This document shows positions 16,716 through 24,984 of a stretch of DNA of 27,891 bases, in pieces. The stretch is from Paratrimastix pyriformis (lineage: Eukaryota > Preaxostyla > Paratrimastigidae). The position numbers and the translations under genes were made by a program. The notes beneath the pieces are model-generated. The model ran no database searches. It was not told the origin of the DNA and saw only the letters and a program-made list of their open reading frames with translations. Location: NCBI GenBank assembly GCA_027972325.1, contig JAPMOS010000326.1:1-27891 (forward strand). Direction: 5' to 3'. How positions within the stretch are numbered: the first letter of the stretch is position 1; every line of letters begins with the position of its first letter.

Positions 16716-18697
16716 TTATGCGCTCCCAGTGAACTTGAAGAGACAGTCCCAATGGGCCGGAATCTCGCGGTAGCAGGTGTTGGTGCGGAACTTGTGGCAC
16801 TGAATCGACCAGTCATAGGTCTTCCGTTCGTCTTCGGAGAGAGCGAGGTATTCACGTTCGCAAGCCTGGAATACCTTGGGGAACTGTTCTCCGTAGTAGT
16901 CAGTGAGTTCCAACATGGAACGGTCATGAAAAACCTCCTTGACGTAGAAGGGGAAAGTGCGTTCCCAGAGGGCAAGCTCTTCCAGCCTCATGTGGCCATC
17001 GACGGCACGGTCGACGCCGAATGCAGCCTCGGAATCCAGACACACAAGAATCATCAAGGCTCTTGAAGTCAGGAACTGGTAGGTCTTCTCGATATCAGCA
17101 CTTTGACCGCAGGTCATCGAAAACAGGATTTTCCCGAAGGTGAGTCCCAACCGGTTAAGTACCTTGTGCAACTCAACACAGATGGCACCGGAGAGTCGGT
17201 ACTCAGCCATGGTCTCGAAAAAATGAACAGGGACGATGAGACCGCGATTCAGATGGTTTGTGCTCGGGAACCAACTTGCCAGCAGCTTGGGAAAGATCCG
17301 TTCGTAAAATGCCTGTCGAGTGAGTTTCAACACTTCCTTTGTCTCCGATTGCCAGACGAGGTAGATCCTGGAGGAGAGGTTTTAAGGAACCCACAAGAGG
17401 TAAACAGAAAAACAGACCGATTGAGGGGCGGGGGGGCGGTGTTCGACGACGACAGAGGCGGAGGACTCGAAGTTGTGGGAGGGACTGACGTGGAACTCGT
17501 GGCGGTGCGGGGCGTTCTGGGAGGCACGGAAGCTCGATCCGGAGCCACTGCTGGAGGCTTTGCAGTCGTGCTCGTGGCGGTGACCGGGGCTGCACGTGGG
17601 GTTCTGGGAGGCACGGAAGCCCGACCCGGAGCCACTGCTGGAGGCGTGGCAGTAGTGCTCGTGGCGGTGACCGGGGCTGCACGTGAGGCGGAGGACGCAG
17701 GGGCTGCACGTGGGGTTCTGGAAGGCACGGATGCCGGAGGCGGAGGCGTCTTGAGAGCAACGATTGAACCAGCAGCCGGCGGCGGCGGTGAACGCTGGGT
17801 TGCCAGGATCGATGTCGGGGGAACGGGAGCGGACCTCTTGATAGCCGGGGGAGCCTGTGCTGGCGTCTTGGGCGGGATGGAGTCGGGCAGTTTCTTGGGA
17901 GGCGAACCCGCCCTCGGTTTCGGAGGAGGGGCAAGCGACGACGACGGAGGGCGGTCCGGCGTTGGGGGCTGCTTTGAGGGCGTCGGAGGAGGGGCTGCGG
18001 TCTGCTCGGGTTCGGGGGTCAGCTCAGGTTCGGCGGGCTGCTCGGGTTCGGCGAGCTGCTCGGGTTCACCAGGGACGGACTGCTCGGCGGCTTCCGGTTC
18101 TGTGCCGGTTTGCTGTAGTTCGGACTGCGCCGGTTCGGGTTCTGAGGGTTCTGCGGGTTCGGTGGTGGTGGCCTGCACAGGGTCGGAGGTAGTCACCTCG
18201 GGTTCAGTTGTGGTGGTCTCCAAAGGTTCGATGGTGGTCTGCTCAGGCACGGGCTCGGTGGTCTGCTCTGGCACGGTGGTCTGCTCAGGCTCAGGGGTCT
18301 CCTCGGGCTCGGCGGTGGGCGGCTCGGGTAGCACGCTCGCCCGCGCATGTTCGCTGCTGGAAGAATGCTCGGCTGATGGAATGAAGACGACTGGGTGATG
18401 TTGATCGGCATCCTGGCTGGCATGTTGGGTCTCCTCTTGTTCCTGTTCGGTCGCCTCGTGTTCCTGGCTGGCGCGTTGGGTCTCCTCTTGCTCAGCTTCA
18501 TCTTCGGTGACAGTGTCCAGGCGAAGAGGCGAGGCCGGCGCAGCATCGGCGGCGGATGACTTGGGTTCAGCGCGCGCACGTTTCCTCGAATGGCCTCGCG
18601 GTTCCTCCTCCGAGGAGTCATCCCGCGAGTGACGAGGAGTCGGGTAACGGCGGCCGCTGCGCGTCTCACGAAGTTCCTGAGTGCTTTCCTTGGGCAT
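16716..18697 (-). CDS. P2: two-exon gene of unknown function, 643 aa
   Basis: Exon 1 is 18697-17418 and exon 2 is 17367-16716; the 50-nt intron 17417-17368 runs GTCTGTTTTT...CTCCTCCAG. Splicing joins a codon split 2+1 and leaves one open frame of 643 residues. The N-terminal 420 residues are low complexity: a basic patch (RSGRRY, KRARAEPK), then Glu/Gln/Thr/Pro runs (EPEQTT, EPEQPAEPE), then Pro/Ala/Ser. The last 200 residues are a compact domain, [17 protein letters not shown] through CVELHKVL and [20 protein letters not shown] to [10 protein letters not shown], shared with P1. I do not recognise the family. No signal peptide or membrane segment is visible. A palindromic motif lies 17 bp upstream of the start, and the gene diverges from E2 across the palindrome array, so it may be an element gene. 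Confidence 0.7.
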
Positions 18698-18713
18698 TTT
18701 GGCGGGATCAAGT

Positions 18714-18740
18714 GTGGCTATTACCCAAGGTTAGAGCCAC
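18714..18740. promoter_or_regulatory. Imperfect palindrome GTGGCTATTACC-CAA-GGTTAGAGCCAC
   Basis: Two 12-bp arms pair at 10 of 12 positions around a 3-bp spacer, 17 bp upstream of the P2 ATG. Each arm is a version of the motif seen singly near P1 and near the acidic E2 ORF. The symmetry suggests a site for a dimeric DNA-binding protein or a core promoter element; that is inference. Confidence 0.55.
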
Positions 18741-18751
18741 TAAACCATCAA

Positions 18752-19830
18752 ATGTTTGTCGGGGGTACTAAAATCCATACCGGCGGTATGGATTTTCAAT
18801 AGAAATCGAATTTTTCGAGGTGGTGTTCCGACATCATCCCAAGTGTTTTTTCGATGAAACTCATCGATTTGCATCATCAGAACCAGTATCACGATGTTTG
18901 TCGGGGGTACTAAAATCCATACCGGCGGTATGGATTTTCAATAGAAATCGAATTTTTCGAGGTGGTGTTCCGACATCATCCCAAGTGTTTTTCGATGAAA
19001 CTCATCGATTTGCATCATCAGAACCGGTATCGCGATGTTTGTCGGGGTACTAAAATCCATACCGGCGGTATGGATTTTCAATAGAAATCGAATTTTTCGA
19101 GGTGGTGTTCCGACATCATCCCAAGTGTTTTTTCGATGAAACAAATCGATTTGCATCATCAGAACCGGTATCGCGATGTTTGTCGGGGGTACTAAAATCC
19201 ATACCGGCGGTATGGATTTTCAATAGAAATCGAATTTTTCGAGGTGGTGTTCTGACATCATCCCAAGTGTTTTTTCGATGAAACTCATCGATTTGCATCA
19301 TCAGAACCGGTATCGCGATGTTTGTCGGGGGTACTAAAATCCATACCGGCGGTATGGATTTTCAATAGAAATCGAATTTTTCGAGGTGGTGTTCCGACAT
19401 CATCCCAAGTGTTTTTCGATGAAACCGAAATCGATTTGCATCATCAGAACCGGTATCGCGATGTTTGTCGGTACTAAAATCCATACCGGCGGTATGGATT
19501 TTCAATAGAAATCGAATTTTTCGAGGTGGTGTTCTGACATCATCCCAAGTGTTTTTTCGATGAAACTCATCGATTTGCATCATCAGAACCGGTATCGCGA
19601 TGTTTGTCGGGGGTACTAAAATCCATACCGGCGGTATGGATTTTCAATAGAAATCGAATTTTTCGAAGTGGTGTTCCGACATCATCCCAAGTGTTTTTTC
19701 GATGAAACAAATCGATTTGCATCATCAGAACCGGTATCGCGATGTTTGTCGGGGGTACTAAAATCCATACCGGCGGTATGGATTTTCAATAGAAATCGAA
19801 TTTTTCGAGGTGGTGTTCTGACATCGAATT
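18752..19830. repeat. Tandem array, eight units of about 142 bp, each with a perfect 27-bp palindrome
   Basis: Units start (ATGTTTGTCGG) at 18752, 18894, 19035, 19176, 19318, 19461, 19600 and 19742; the last is incomplete. Unit lengths are 139-143 bp and identity is above 95% by eye. Each unit contains AAAATCCATACCG-G-CGGTATGGATTTT (18770-18796 in the first), a perfect palindrome around one central base, and a second small hairpin CGATGA-AAC-TCATCG in most units. The array fills the gap between divergent P2 and E2. It is not a CRISPR array because there are no unique spacers. Iteron, operator or centromere-like binding arrays have this look; satellite DNA is the dull alternative. Confidence 0.93.
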
Positions 19831-19865
19831 TTTCGAGGTGGTGGTGTTCTCATTCAACTCGCGAG

Positions 19866-19890
19866 GTGGACCTTACCCCGGGTTCTAACC
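19866..19890. promoter_or_regulatory. GTGGACCTTACC-CCG-GGTTCTAACC motif upstream of E2
   Basis: This resembles the palindrome before P2 (GTGG...TTACC...GGTT.TAACC on one strand) and lies about 30 bp upstream of the E2 start at 19921, with a CGTTTTCAG leader between. The likeness is partial (9 of 12 in the first arm). Confidence 0.4.
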
Positions 19891-19923
19891 TTTGTTAACG
19901 CGCCTTTTTGCCGTTTTCAGATG

Positions 19924-19935
19924 AACTCGATCGAT
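19924..19935. repeat. 12-bp target-site duplication of insertion R, left copy
   Basis: AACTCGATCGAT here is repeated at 21416-21427. E1 has the uninterrupted version at its start, which confirms that the intervening 1480 bp were inserted. Confidence 0.85.
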
Positions 19936-21415
19936 GTTGTTGTTGTTGTGATACTATTTCGACTGCCAGTAACTGCGCGCAAAACACAGAAAACTGAAAC
20001 AGAAGAAAATCCGTTCATCCGGTCGAAACCGGCGGGTAACATGCCGACCTACACCCCCTCAGGGGTAGGCGCACAGACGGCATGGCGGGAAAGAGAGAGA
20101 CTGGAATGTCGCCAGGAAACAGAATCGTTCAAACACTTGACAGCAAACAGAAGGAACATCAAAAGAAAGAACGGGGCAAGGGGGGGGGACAAAAGGATCC
20201 AACACTGAGACACGGGACACGAGGAACAATGAAAGGGGGCGAAGGAAGCAAAAGACAAGAACAGTTAGAACGAAAAATATTCCCGAACCCAGCCTGAGGG
20301 GGGGGCGGAACCCATCCACCATGACCTACCACCTCGGTAGGACAGGCGCACGGGCCCTGAATCCACCACCCCACACGTTGCTCCCTTCCCAAAGGCCCAC
20401 GGTTGGCAACAGGCGAGAGGTCGGAGAGGCTAATCTTCGGAGGCACGGCAGAAGCGGCATGGTCGGGCGTCGAGGTAGCACGAGCGGGCGCAGCAGGCAC
20501 AGCAGACAAAGGGGACACACCAGCAGCAACAGAGGCAGCAACAGGGGCAACAACAGGGGCAGCAACAGGGGCAGCAACAACAGGGGCAGCAACAGGTGCA
20601 GGTGCAGGTGCAGGTGCAGGTGCAGGTGCAGGTGCAGGTGCAGGTGCAGGTGCAGGTGCAGGCGCAGGCGCAAAAGCCGGAGCATGAGATGAAGTCGGAG
20701 CCGGAACAGGTGCCGGCTTGGCGAATGGGTTCGCCAAGGTGAGAGGTGCTCTTGGGGCAGCGGAAGAGGCAAATGGATTGCTCGAAGAAGGGGAACGGGC
20801 TCTCTCCTTCTTCCCCGCTGGACGATCGCCATCGATGATCGGGTGGCGAGTTCCACCTCCACCTCCAAGTTGCTTTGGACCACGGTATGTAGTCTCCCCA
20901 ACAGATAGGAGGACTCGTTCTGGCGGTGTGCGGTGTTTGTCCACAGACGAGCCGCGCGATGATTCTTGTGGCACGTGGCAGTCGAAAGTTCGCACATTCG
21001 ATTGCTGGAACAATAAAGCCCCAAGAAGTTGGAAAATAAACTGGCTGATCGCTTCAGGCTGCTTCTTCGGATTGTCCTCCAGCAGCATGTGCACCGTGCG
21101 TTCGATGATCTCATAGCGTGGAGCACGGTGCTCATTGACGACCAATGAACTGAAGAGCTTCATAAGCTCCAAACGCATCCAAGGAGAGAGCTTGTCCAAT
21201 GGAGCTGAAGAGGGGGACCACAGATGCCGACCCAACTCATCTTGAAGATACTCTACCATAGGGTCGTCACGACTTTGGATCTCGGCGTGATCCATAATAA
21301 AGTTGGAATCGTCCTTACTGAGCTCGTCATGCTCAGTGGCGATCTCCATGGCCAGAAACGGGCAGAACGCGGAGCAAAGGGAACGTGCAACGCCGAGACT
21401 TCAACCGGGGGGAAT
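19936..21415 (-). mobile_element. R: 1480-bp retro-insertion with (CAA)n-type tail
   Basis: The insertion is flanked by a perfect 12-bp duplication and splits E2 ten bases after its start codon region. On the minus strand it ends in (CAA)4 (plus strand GTTGTTGTTGTTG at 19936-19948), a tandem tail of the type left by LINE machinery. It holds one intronless ORF of 396 aa with about 66 nt of 5' leader and about 220 nt of 3' sequence. It could be a non-autonomous LINE derivative carrying only an ORF1-like gene, or a processed copy of a host gene mobilised by a LINE. It has few if any breaks, so it is young. Confidence 0.8.
20159..21349 (-). CDS. R-encoded protein, 396 aa, helical N-domain plus Ala-Pro repeat
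   Basis: This is the single ORF of insertion R. Residues 1-130 look like a folded, mostly helical domain (EYLQDELGRHLWSPSS, LDKLSPWMRLELMKLFSSL, PEAISQFIFQLLGALLFQQ). Residues 130-215 are Ser/Pro/Gly-rich with NPFA repeats. A perfect (AP)n run of about 13 units, encoded by GGTGCA hexamers near 20595-20665, follows, then Ala/Val/Pro-rich sequence and a short Cys/Pro-rich C-terminus. I do not recognise the family. Lack of introns and the position inside R fit an ORF1/Gag-like protein or a retrocopied host gene. The frame is open throughout, so it may still be expressed from the minus strand. Confidence 0.55.
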   Translation of the reverse strand: MEIATEHDELSKDDSNFIMDHAEIQSRDDPMVEYLQDELGRHLWSPSSAPLDKLSPWMRLELMKLFSSLVVNEHRAPRYEIIERTVHMLLEDNPKKQPEAISQFIFQLLGALLFQQSNVRTFDCHVPQESSRGSSVDKHRTPPERVLLSVGETTYRGPKQLGGGGGTRHPIIDGDRPAGKKERARSPSSSNPFASSAAPRAPLTLANPFAKPAPVPAPTSSHAPAFAPAPAPAPAPAPAPAPAPAPAPAPAPVAAPVVAAPVAAPVVAPVAASVAAGVSPLSAVPAAPARATSTPDHAASAVPPKISLSDLSPVANRGPLGREQRVGWWIQGPCACPTEVVGHGGWVPPPPQAGFGNIFRSNCSCLLLPSPPFIVPRVPCLSVGSFCPPPLPRSFF

Positions 21416-21427
21416 AACTCGATCGAT
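21416..21427. repeat. 12-bp target-site duplication of insertion R, right copy
   Basis: AACTCGATCGAT, identical to 19924-19935. E2 coding sequence (TGGAACCAGTTC, encoding WNQF as in E1) resumes directly after it. Confidence 0.85.
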
Positions 21428-22399
21428 TGGAACCAGTTCCACACCCCATCTGGAGCTGATTCGACAGACTTTTGACGGCCTTTTCCGGCCGTCCTCACCT
21501 GATTCCGCCGGCAAAGACCTCCTCCTCGACATCGGTGGGGAGGAGGACGAGCCCGAACGCGAGGAGCCCTCGTCCGTATTTGCATCGCACCTCCGGCTCG
21601 GTGCTAAATTCGTTCTTTGTTAGGTCTCCCGCCCCCGCCGCCACGCACACCGCACCAGGAGCGCCCCCTGCCCCGACCCCTACCGCCCCGAAGGCCCCGA
21701 CCGCCCTGACCGCCCGTCCGACGACGCCCGCCTCTGGCGCCGTCGAGCACAAGGACAAGGGAACTGGAGCCGCTCGGCCGTCTGTCGGAGCGGGTTCTGG
21801 CCTTTCCCAGCTGATTCTTTTTTGGATTTCAGAATCCTGGACGACGATGATGTGCCGAGCCCGCCCAAGCCCAAGAGGCGGCCCCGGCGGCCGCCAAGCC
21901 CAAGAAGGATCGCGAGGCCCCGAAGAAGGCAAGAAGGCGGCCCCGGTGGCCGCCAAGTCCAAGAAGGAGGCCGCCAAGGAGGCGAAGGCCGCGGCCCCGG
22001 CCCCCCCGCCACCGGCCCGCCGGAAGCCTGGGCCGCCTCATGAGGCCAAGGAGGCTGCGGAGGCGAAGGGCTCGGACGACGCCCCCAGGAGGACGCCAGG
22101 CCGCGGCACCGGCACAAGCACCCGGCCCCAGTGGAGATCTCCTCCTCGTCGTCGGACGAGGGCGGCCGTGCCCCGAACCCAAGGCGAAGGCCGAGCGCAA
22201 GCGGGCCCGGCCGACCGACCCGGACGACTTCTCCCCGGAGGCCGCTCGCCAAGTACTGCAGTCCGTCGTTGATCTCGTCAATGCGTACCTTGCGCGCCAC
22301 CCTCCCTCCTCCCACCCCGCTCGCCAAGTAATGCAGTCCGTCGTTGATATCGTCAATGCGTACCTTGCGCGCCACCCTGCCTCCTCCCACCACTCGTGA
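21428..22399 (+). pseudogene. E2: first protein, acidic/Pro-rich then Lys/Pro/Arg-rich (fossil)
   Basis: The stretch to about 21620 matches the E1 first segment (RPSSPDSAGKDLLLDIGGEE, SSVFASHLRLG). A Pro/Thr/Ala-rich piece follows. After an intron-like TTTTTTGGATTTCAG near 21831 come RILDDDDVPSPPKPKRRP and a long basic Lys/Ala/Pro region like that of E1. The C-terminal helix (ARQVLQSVVDLVNAYLARH) is present twice through a 75-bp duplication. Basic low complexity plus a short helical tail suggests a nucleic-acid-binding or structural protein; no named domain was seen. It is shorter than E1 at its N-terminal end. Broken. Confidence 0.6.
22244..22393 (+). repeat. 75-bp tandem duplication in E2
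   Basis: 22244-22318 and 22319-22393 are near-identical direct repeats, each encoding the ARQV-QSVVD-VNAYLARHP helix (25 codons). E1 has a single copy of the corresponding helix, so the duplication happened in the E2 lineage. Confidence 0.85.
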
Positions 22400-22423
22400 C
22401 CTGTTTTCATCGTTTCCCTTTTT

Positions 22424-23100
22424 TTGAACAAGTTACTGACTGCACATTCCTTTCGCTTTGTTCGGGTTGTTAGGGGGCTCTTCGATCTCTCTCTGTCGGA
22501 AAAGTGCCACGGCAAGAGGGCCCATGTGCTGCTGAGCTCCATCGACCCCTGCCCGAGCCTCGCCCGGCCCCTTGCCTACGAGCGCCTCGGAGCAATTGTG
22601 GAATGGTTCGAGAAGCTGGGAGCGGCCGTCCTGTTCAGCATAATCGTCCAAACGTCGGCCCTGGACGAGGCTCGATACCAGGTGGTCGACGGCTCGCACC
22701 GGTCTGACAATGCTCTTTTTGGTGGATCGGCCTCTAATCGTGCCCCTAGGTTCCAGGTTGCGCGCATCATCGTGGACCCGCGCCGGGTCTCCGAGTTGCC
22801 GCCCGAGATCACCGCAGAACAGCGGACCGAGCTTCGCCAAAGGGTGGAGAAGCTCAACAAGCTACACCCCAGATCCGGCAGGTCTCTTGCACGTTGTCTC
22901 CGCCCTCATAACAACGCACCTCTTCCCCTGCACAGCACCTGAAGGAGGACTACATCGACGTGGCCGTTTACAACACTCTCGATCCGGAGGCCATGCTCGA
23001 GCTGCAACATCGGGTCAACCTGCTTACTCACGACGCGCGGTTTGGAAGCAGCACCTTCGACGTCCTGCTGAACCTCAAGCGTGCATCCCTCCAAGTCTGT
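22424..23100 (+). pseudogene. E2: ParB-like (ParB/Srx) domain (fossil)
   Basis: The domain reads HVLLSSIDPCPSLARPLAYE, AIVEWFEKLGAAVLFSIIV and RYQVVDGSHR, then FQVARIIVDPRRVSELPPE and ITAEQRTELRQRVEKLNK on the far side of a 48-nt intron (22702-22749, GTCTGACA...CCCCTAG, branch-like CTCTAAT). The I-x-P...P...G...I-V...VDG-x-HR pattern is that of the ParB/Srx fold, which binds or cuts DNA in plasmid partition and phage proteins. A second intron (GTCTCTTG...CTGCACAG) ends at about 22939. The sequence after it (EDYIDVAVYNTLDPEAML) matches E1. ParB-like domains fused upstream of N4/N6 methyltransferases are common in phages, and here the methyltransferase follows about 1.7 kb downstream on the same strand. 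Confidence 0.72.
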
Positions 23101-23984
23101 CGTCTCCCGTCTATTGATTATCATCACCCCACCTCCCGCCCTTATCAGGCCCCAAGCGCTACATCCGTGAGGATCCTGACTTTGCCACACATTTGGAACC
23201 CGCCCTCAAGGAGCTGCACTTCCCCAAAGGCGAAGACGCCCCGGCCAAGCTTGTGAAGATTCTGGAGTGCTTCTCCCTGGAGATGCTGTGTGCCCTCTCC
23301 CAGCTCCCGGTTGAGCGACAGCCGTCAGCCACGAACCTGTGGCGCATCTTTGAGGTCCGCATGCACCAACCATTTCCACGCTGCCGCTCACGTCCTGCCC
23401 GCCAGGCCAGGGATGCGGAGATGAATCGGTGGCTTGCTCGCGCCATGTTGGAGGGGTCGTTCAGTGGTTCTGAGGCCACCTCTACTGCAGCGGCCGATCT
23501 CAAGCCCATTCGGCAGGCCGAGCAGACCTTCATGCTGCTCGAGGCCCACGATGCAGCTGAGGTGGCCGCCGGAGACCACCCCGTCCTCAACCTGCCCCCC
23601 GACGAGGCCGCCCGGGAGATCCTGCGGTGCCATCTCGTCCGGACCGAGACCTTTGCCTTCATGAACTGCCTCAACGTGCGGCCCTTCCCATTCCGCAAGG
23701 GCAAGGTTCGACTCCCGGCCTTCTCCGAGGAGCTGGGTGAGCTGGGCTGCCCGTTCGAGCGCCTCAACGAGACGGACGTTGGCAACATGCCCCAGGAGAT
23801 CACCTTCATGGACGGCCGGCGTCTCTCCGAGTTCGAGTTGGTCCTCGGGTACTGGCTGGGGTGGTGCGCGGCACAACTGCCACCGGCAATGCAGGACTAC
23901 CTGATGCCCGAGCACTGCCCGTACGCCCGGCTCTGGGAGGAGATGGGCCACCACGACATCCCCGTGCCAGCAAGCGCATGCTGA
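23101..23984 (+). pseudogene. E2: middle region between ParB-like and methyltransferase parts (fossil)
   Basis: This is an open stretch of about 260 aa with ELHFPKGEDAPAKLVKILE, LSQLPVERQPSATNLWRI, HPVLNLPPDEAAREILRCHL, FAFMNCLNVRPFPFRKGKV, CPFERLNETDVGNMPQEI and LGYWLGWCAAQLPPAMQDYL. It matches both halves of E1 around the LINE-II insertion point. A GTCTGTCG...CTTATCAG intron precedes it. It looks like a folded alpha/beta domain but I cannot assign it; by position it could be the target-recognition or partner-binding part of the methyltransferase protein. Fossil; broken. Confidence 0.6.
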
Positions 23985-24689
23985 AGACCGTCGACCGGGA
24001 ACTACGTGAGGAAAGGCGGGCACTCCGGGAGGAAGCCGCCTCCGAGCACCCAGAGCCGCCGAAGTCAGAGCCGGCCAAGCGGGCCACCCTGAAGGCGCTT
24101 CTTTCCCAAGCCGAGCCGACCTCCGAAGCCGAGGCCAAGGCGGCGGAGGCCGATGACGAGTATGAGGTCAAGGCCTGCGCACTCCCACCGGAGTCGGCCA
24201 CCGAGGAAGCCCAGCCTTCGTCGAAACCGGTGCCCGAGCCCGAGCCCAAAGCCAAGCCCCGAGCCAGCCAGGCCAAGCCGCCGCAGCCCGCCCCCAGGCC
24301 AAGCCGCCGCAGCCCGCCCCCAGGCCAAGCCGCCGCAGCCCGCCCCCAGGCCAAGCCGCCGCAGCCCGCCCCCAGGCCAAGCCGTCGCCTCAGCCCCAGC
24401 CGGCTCAGCCTCAACCCCAGACCCCGGCCCAGGCCCAGCAACAACACTCCAAGCCACCGCAGCAGCGTCAGTCGCCCAGGCCACCACCAAGCCCGCGTCC
24501 GCTGCGCCTCGTTCCGGCCCCCCAGCTGCTTTCCGCACCCGCGGAGGGCCGATCCCTCATGGGAAAACCTTGGCCCGGTTCTGCGGGGATGCCGAAGCGA
24601 TCTTGTTTCGCGCGAAGGATAATCCCGGCCGTGTCTGCAGTTTCCAACTTGTTGGATCCCCACTAACATCCTCGTTTCATTCAATAGAC
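23985..24689 (+). pseudogene. E2: coiled-coil and Pro/Ala/Lys-rich linker (fossil)
   Basis: It begins with a strongly charged helix (LKTVDRELREERRALREE), also present at the cut end of E1 near 6680-6760, continues through Glu/Ala-rich sequence, then a Pro/Lys/Ala-rich tract with a 26-bp tandem repeat (four full units, 24269-24372) and a Pro/Gln/Ser-rich stretch. At the end, FRAKDNPGR leads into an intron-like GTCTGCAG...CATTCAATAG (CACTAAC as likely branch site). It seems to be a flexible linker ahead of the methyltransferase. Confidence 0.6.
24269..24387 (+). repeat. 26-bp tandem repeat, four units plus a partial fifth
   Basis: The unit CAGGCCAAGCCGCCGCAGCC plus CGCCCC starts at 24269, 24295, 24321 and 24347, with a partial unit from 24373. 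It encodes Pro/Ala/Lys/Arg-rich linker sequence. Confidence 0.85.
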
Positions 24690-24922
24690 ACTGTATACCT
24701 TGGCCGTGTTGGATGCTCCTGGGGCATTACCGACGACCCTCGAGACAGACCCACCCCGGACTACGGATCCCTGGCCCAGTACCTCGACTCGTTCATTGCC
24801 CCAATGGTACCATCATCGTGATGGATACCGAGGCCAACCTGTCCCAGCAATGGACGCCGGCTCTCGAGTGCTTCAATTTCGTGAGCGATCACCGAATTCG
24901 TGCCATCTGGGGAAGTCCGTGA
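24690..24922 (+). pseudogene. E2: DNA methyltransferase, catalytic motif IV part (fossil)
   Basis: The segment reads TLAVLDAPWGITDDP at its start in E3, with an equivalent in E2, then PDYGSLAQYLDSFIAP, IIVMDTEANLSQQW and FVSDHRIRAIWG. The hydrophobic strand followed by DAPW is a version of the (D/N/S)PP(Y/W) motif IV that holds the target amino group in N4-cytosine and N6-adenine methyltransferases. The strand IIVMDTEANL corresponds to the next core strand, as in the G...I..dn... pattern of the family. Motif I comes later (25268-25300), so the order IV then X-I makes this a beta-class enzyme. An intron (GTCCGTGA...CTTCGCGCAG) follows. E3 carries a near-identical copy. Confidence 0.72.
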
Positions 24923-24984
24923 TTCATTCCCTTCACAGTGCAATTGGTTTTAACTTGTCCTTCTTCATCACTTCTTCGCGCAGA

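Noticed and set aside
18820-19583. Small ORFs of 60-77 aa repeated through the tandem array
   Set aside because: They recur with the repeat period on both strands and simply reflect the repeat sequence.
18752-19830. CRISPR array
   Set aside because: Units are about 142 bp and identical throughout, with no unique spacers; the palindrome is inside each unit and the context is eukaryotic.
20403-20692. Plus-strand Gly/Ala- and Arg/Cys-rich ORFs
   Set aside because: Antisense frames through the GGTGCA hexamer run of the R-encoded protein.
23806-24684. Minus-strand Gly/Leu/Ala-rich ORFs (up to 292 aa)
   Set aside because: Antisense frames of the Pro/Ala/Lys-rich linker and its 26-bp repeat.
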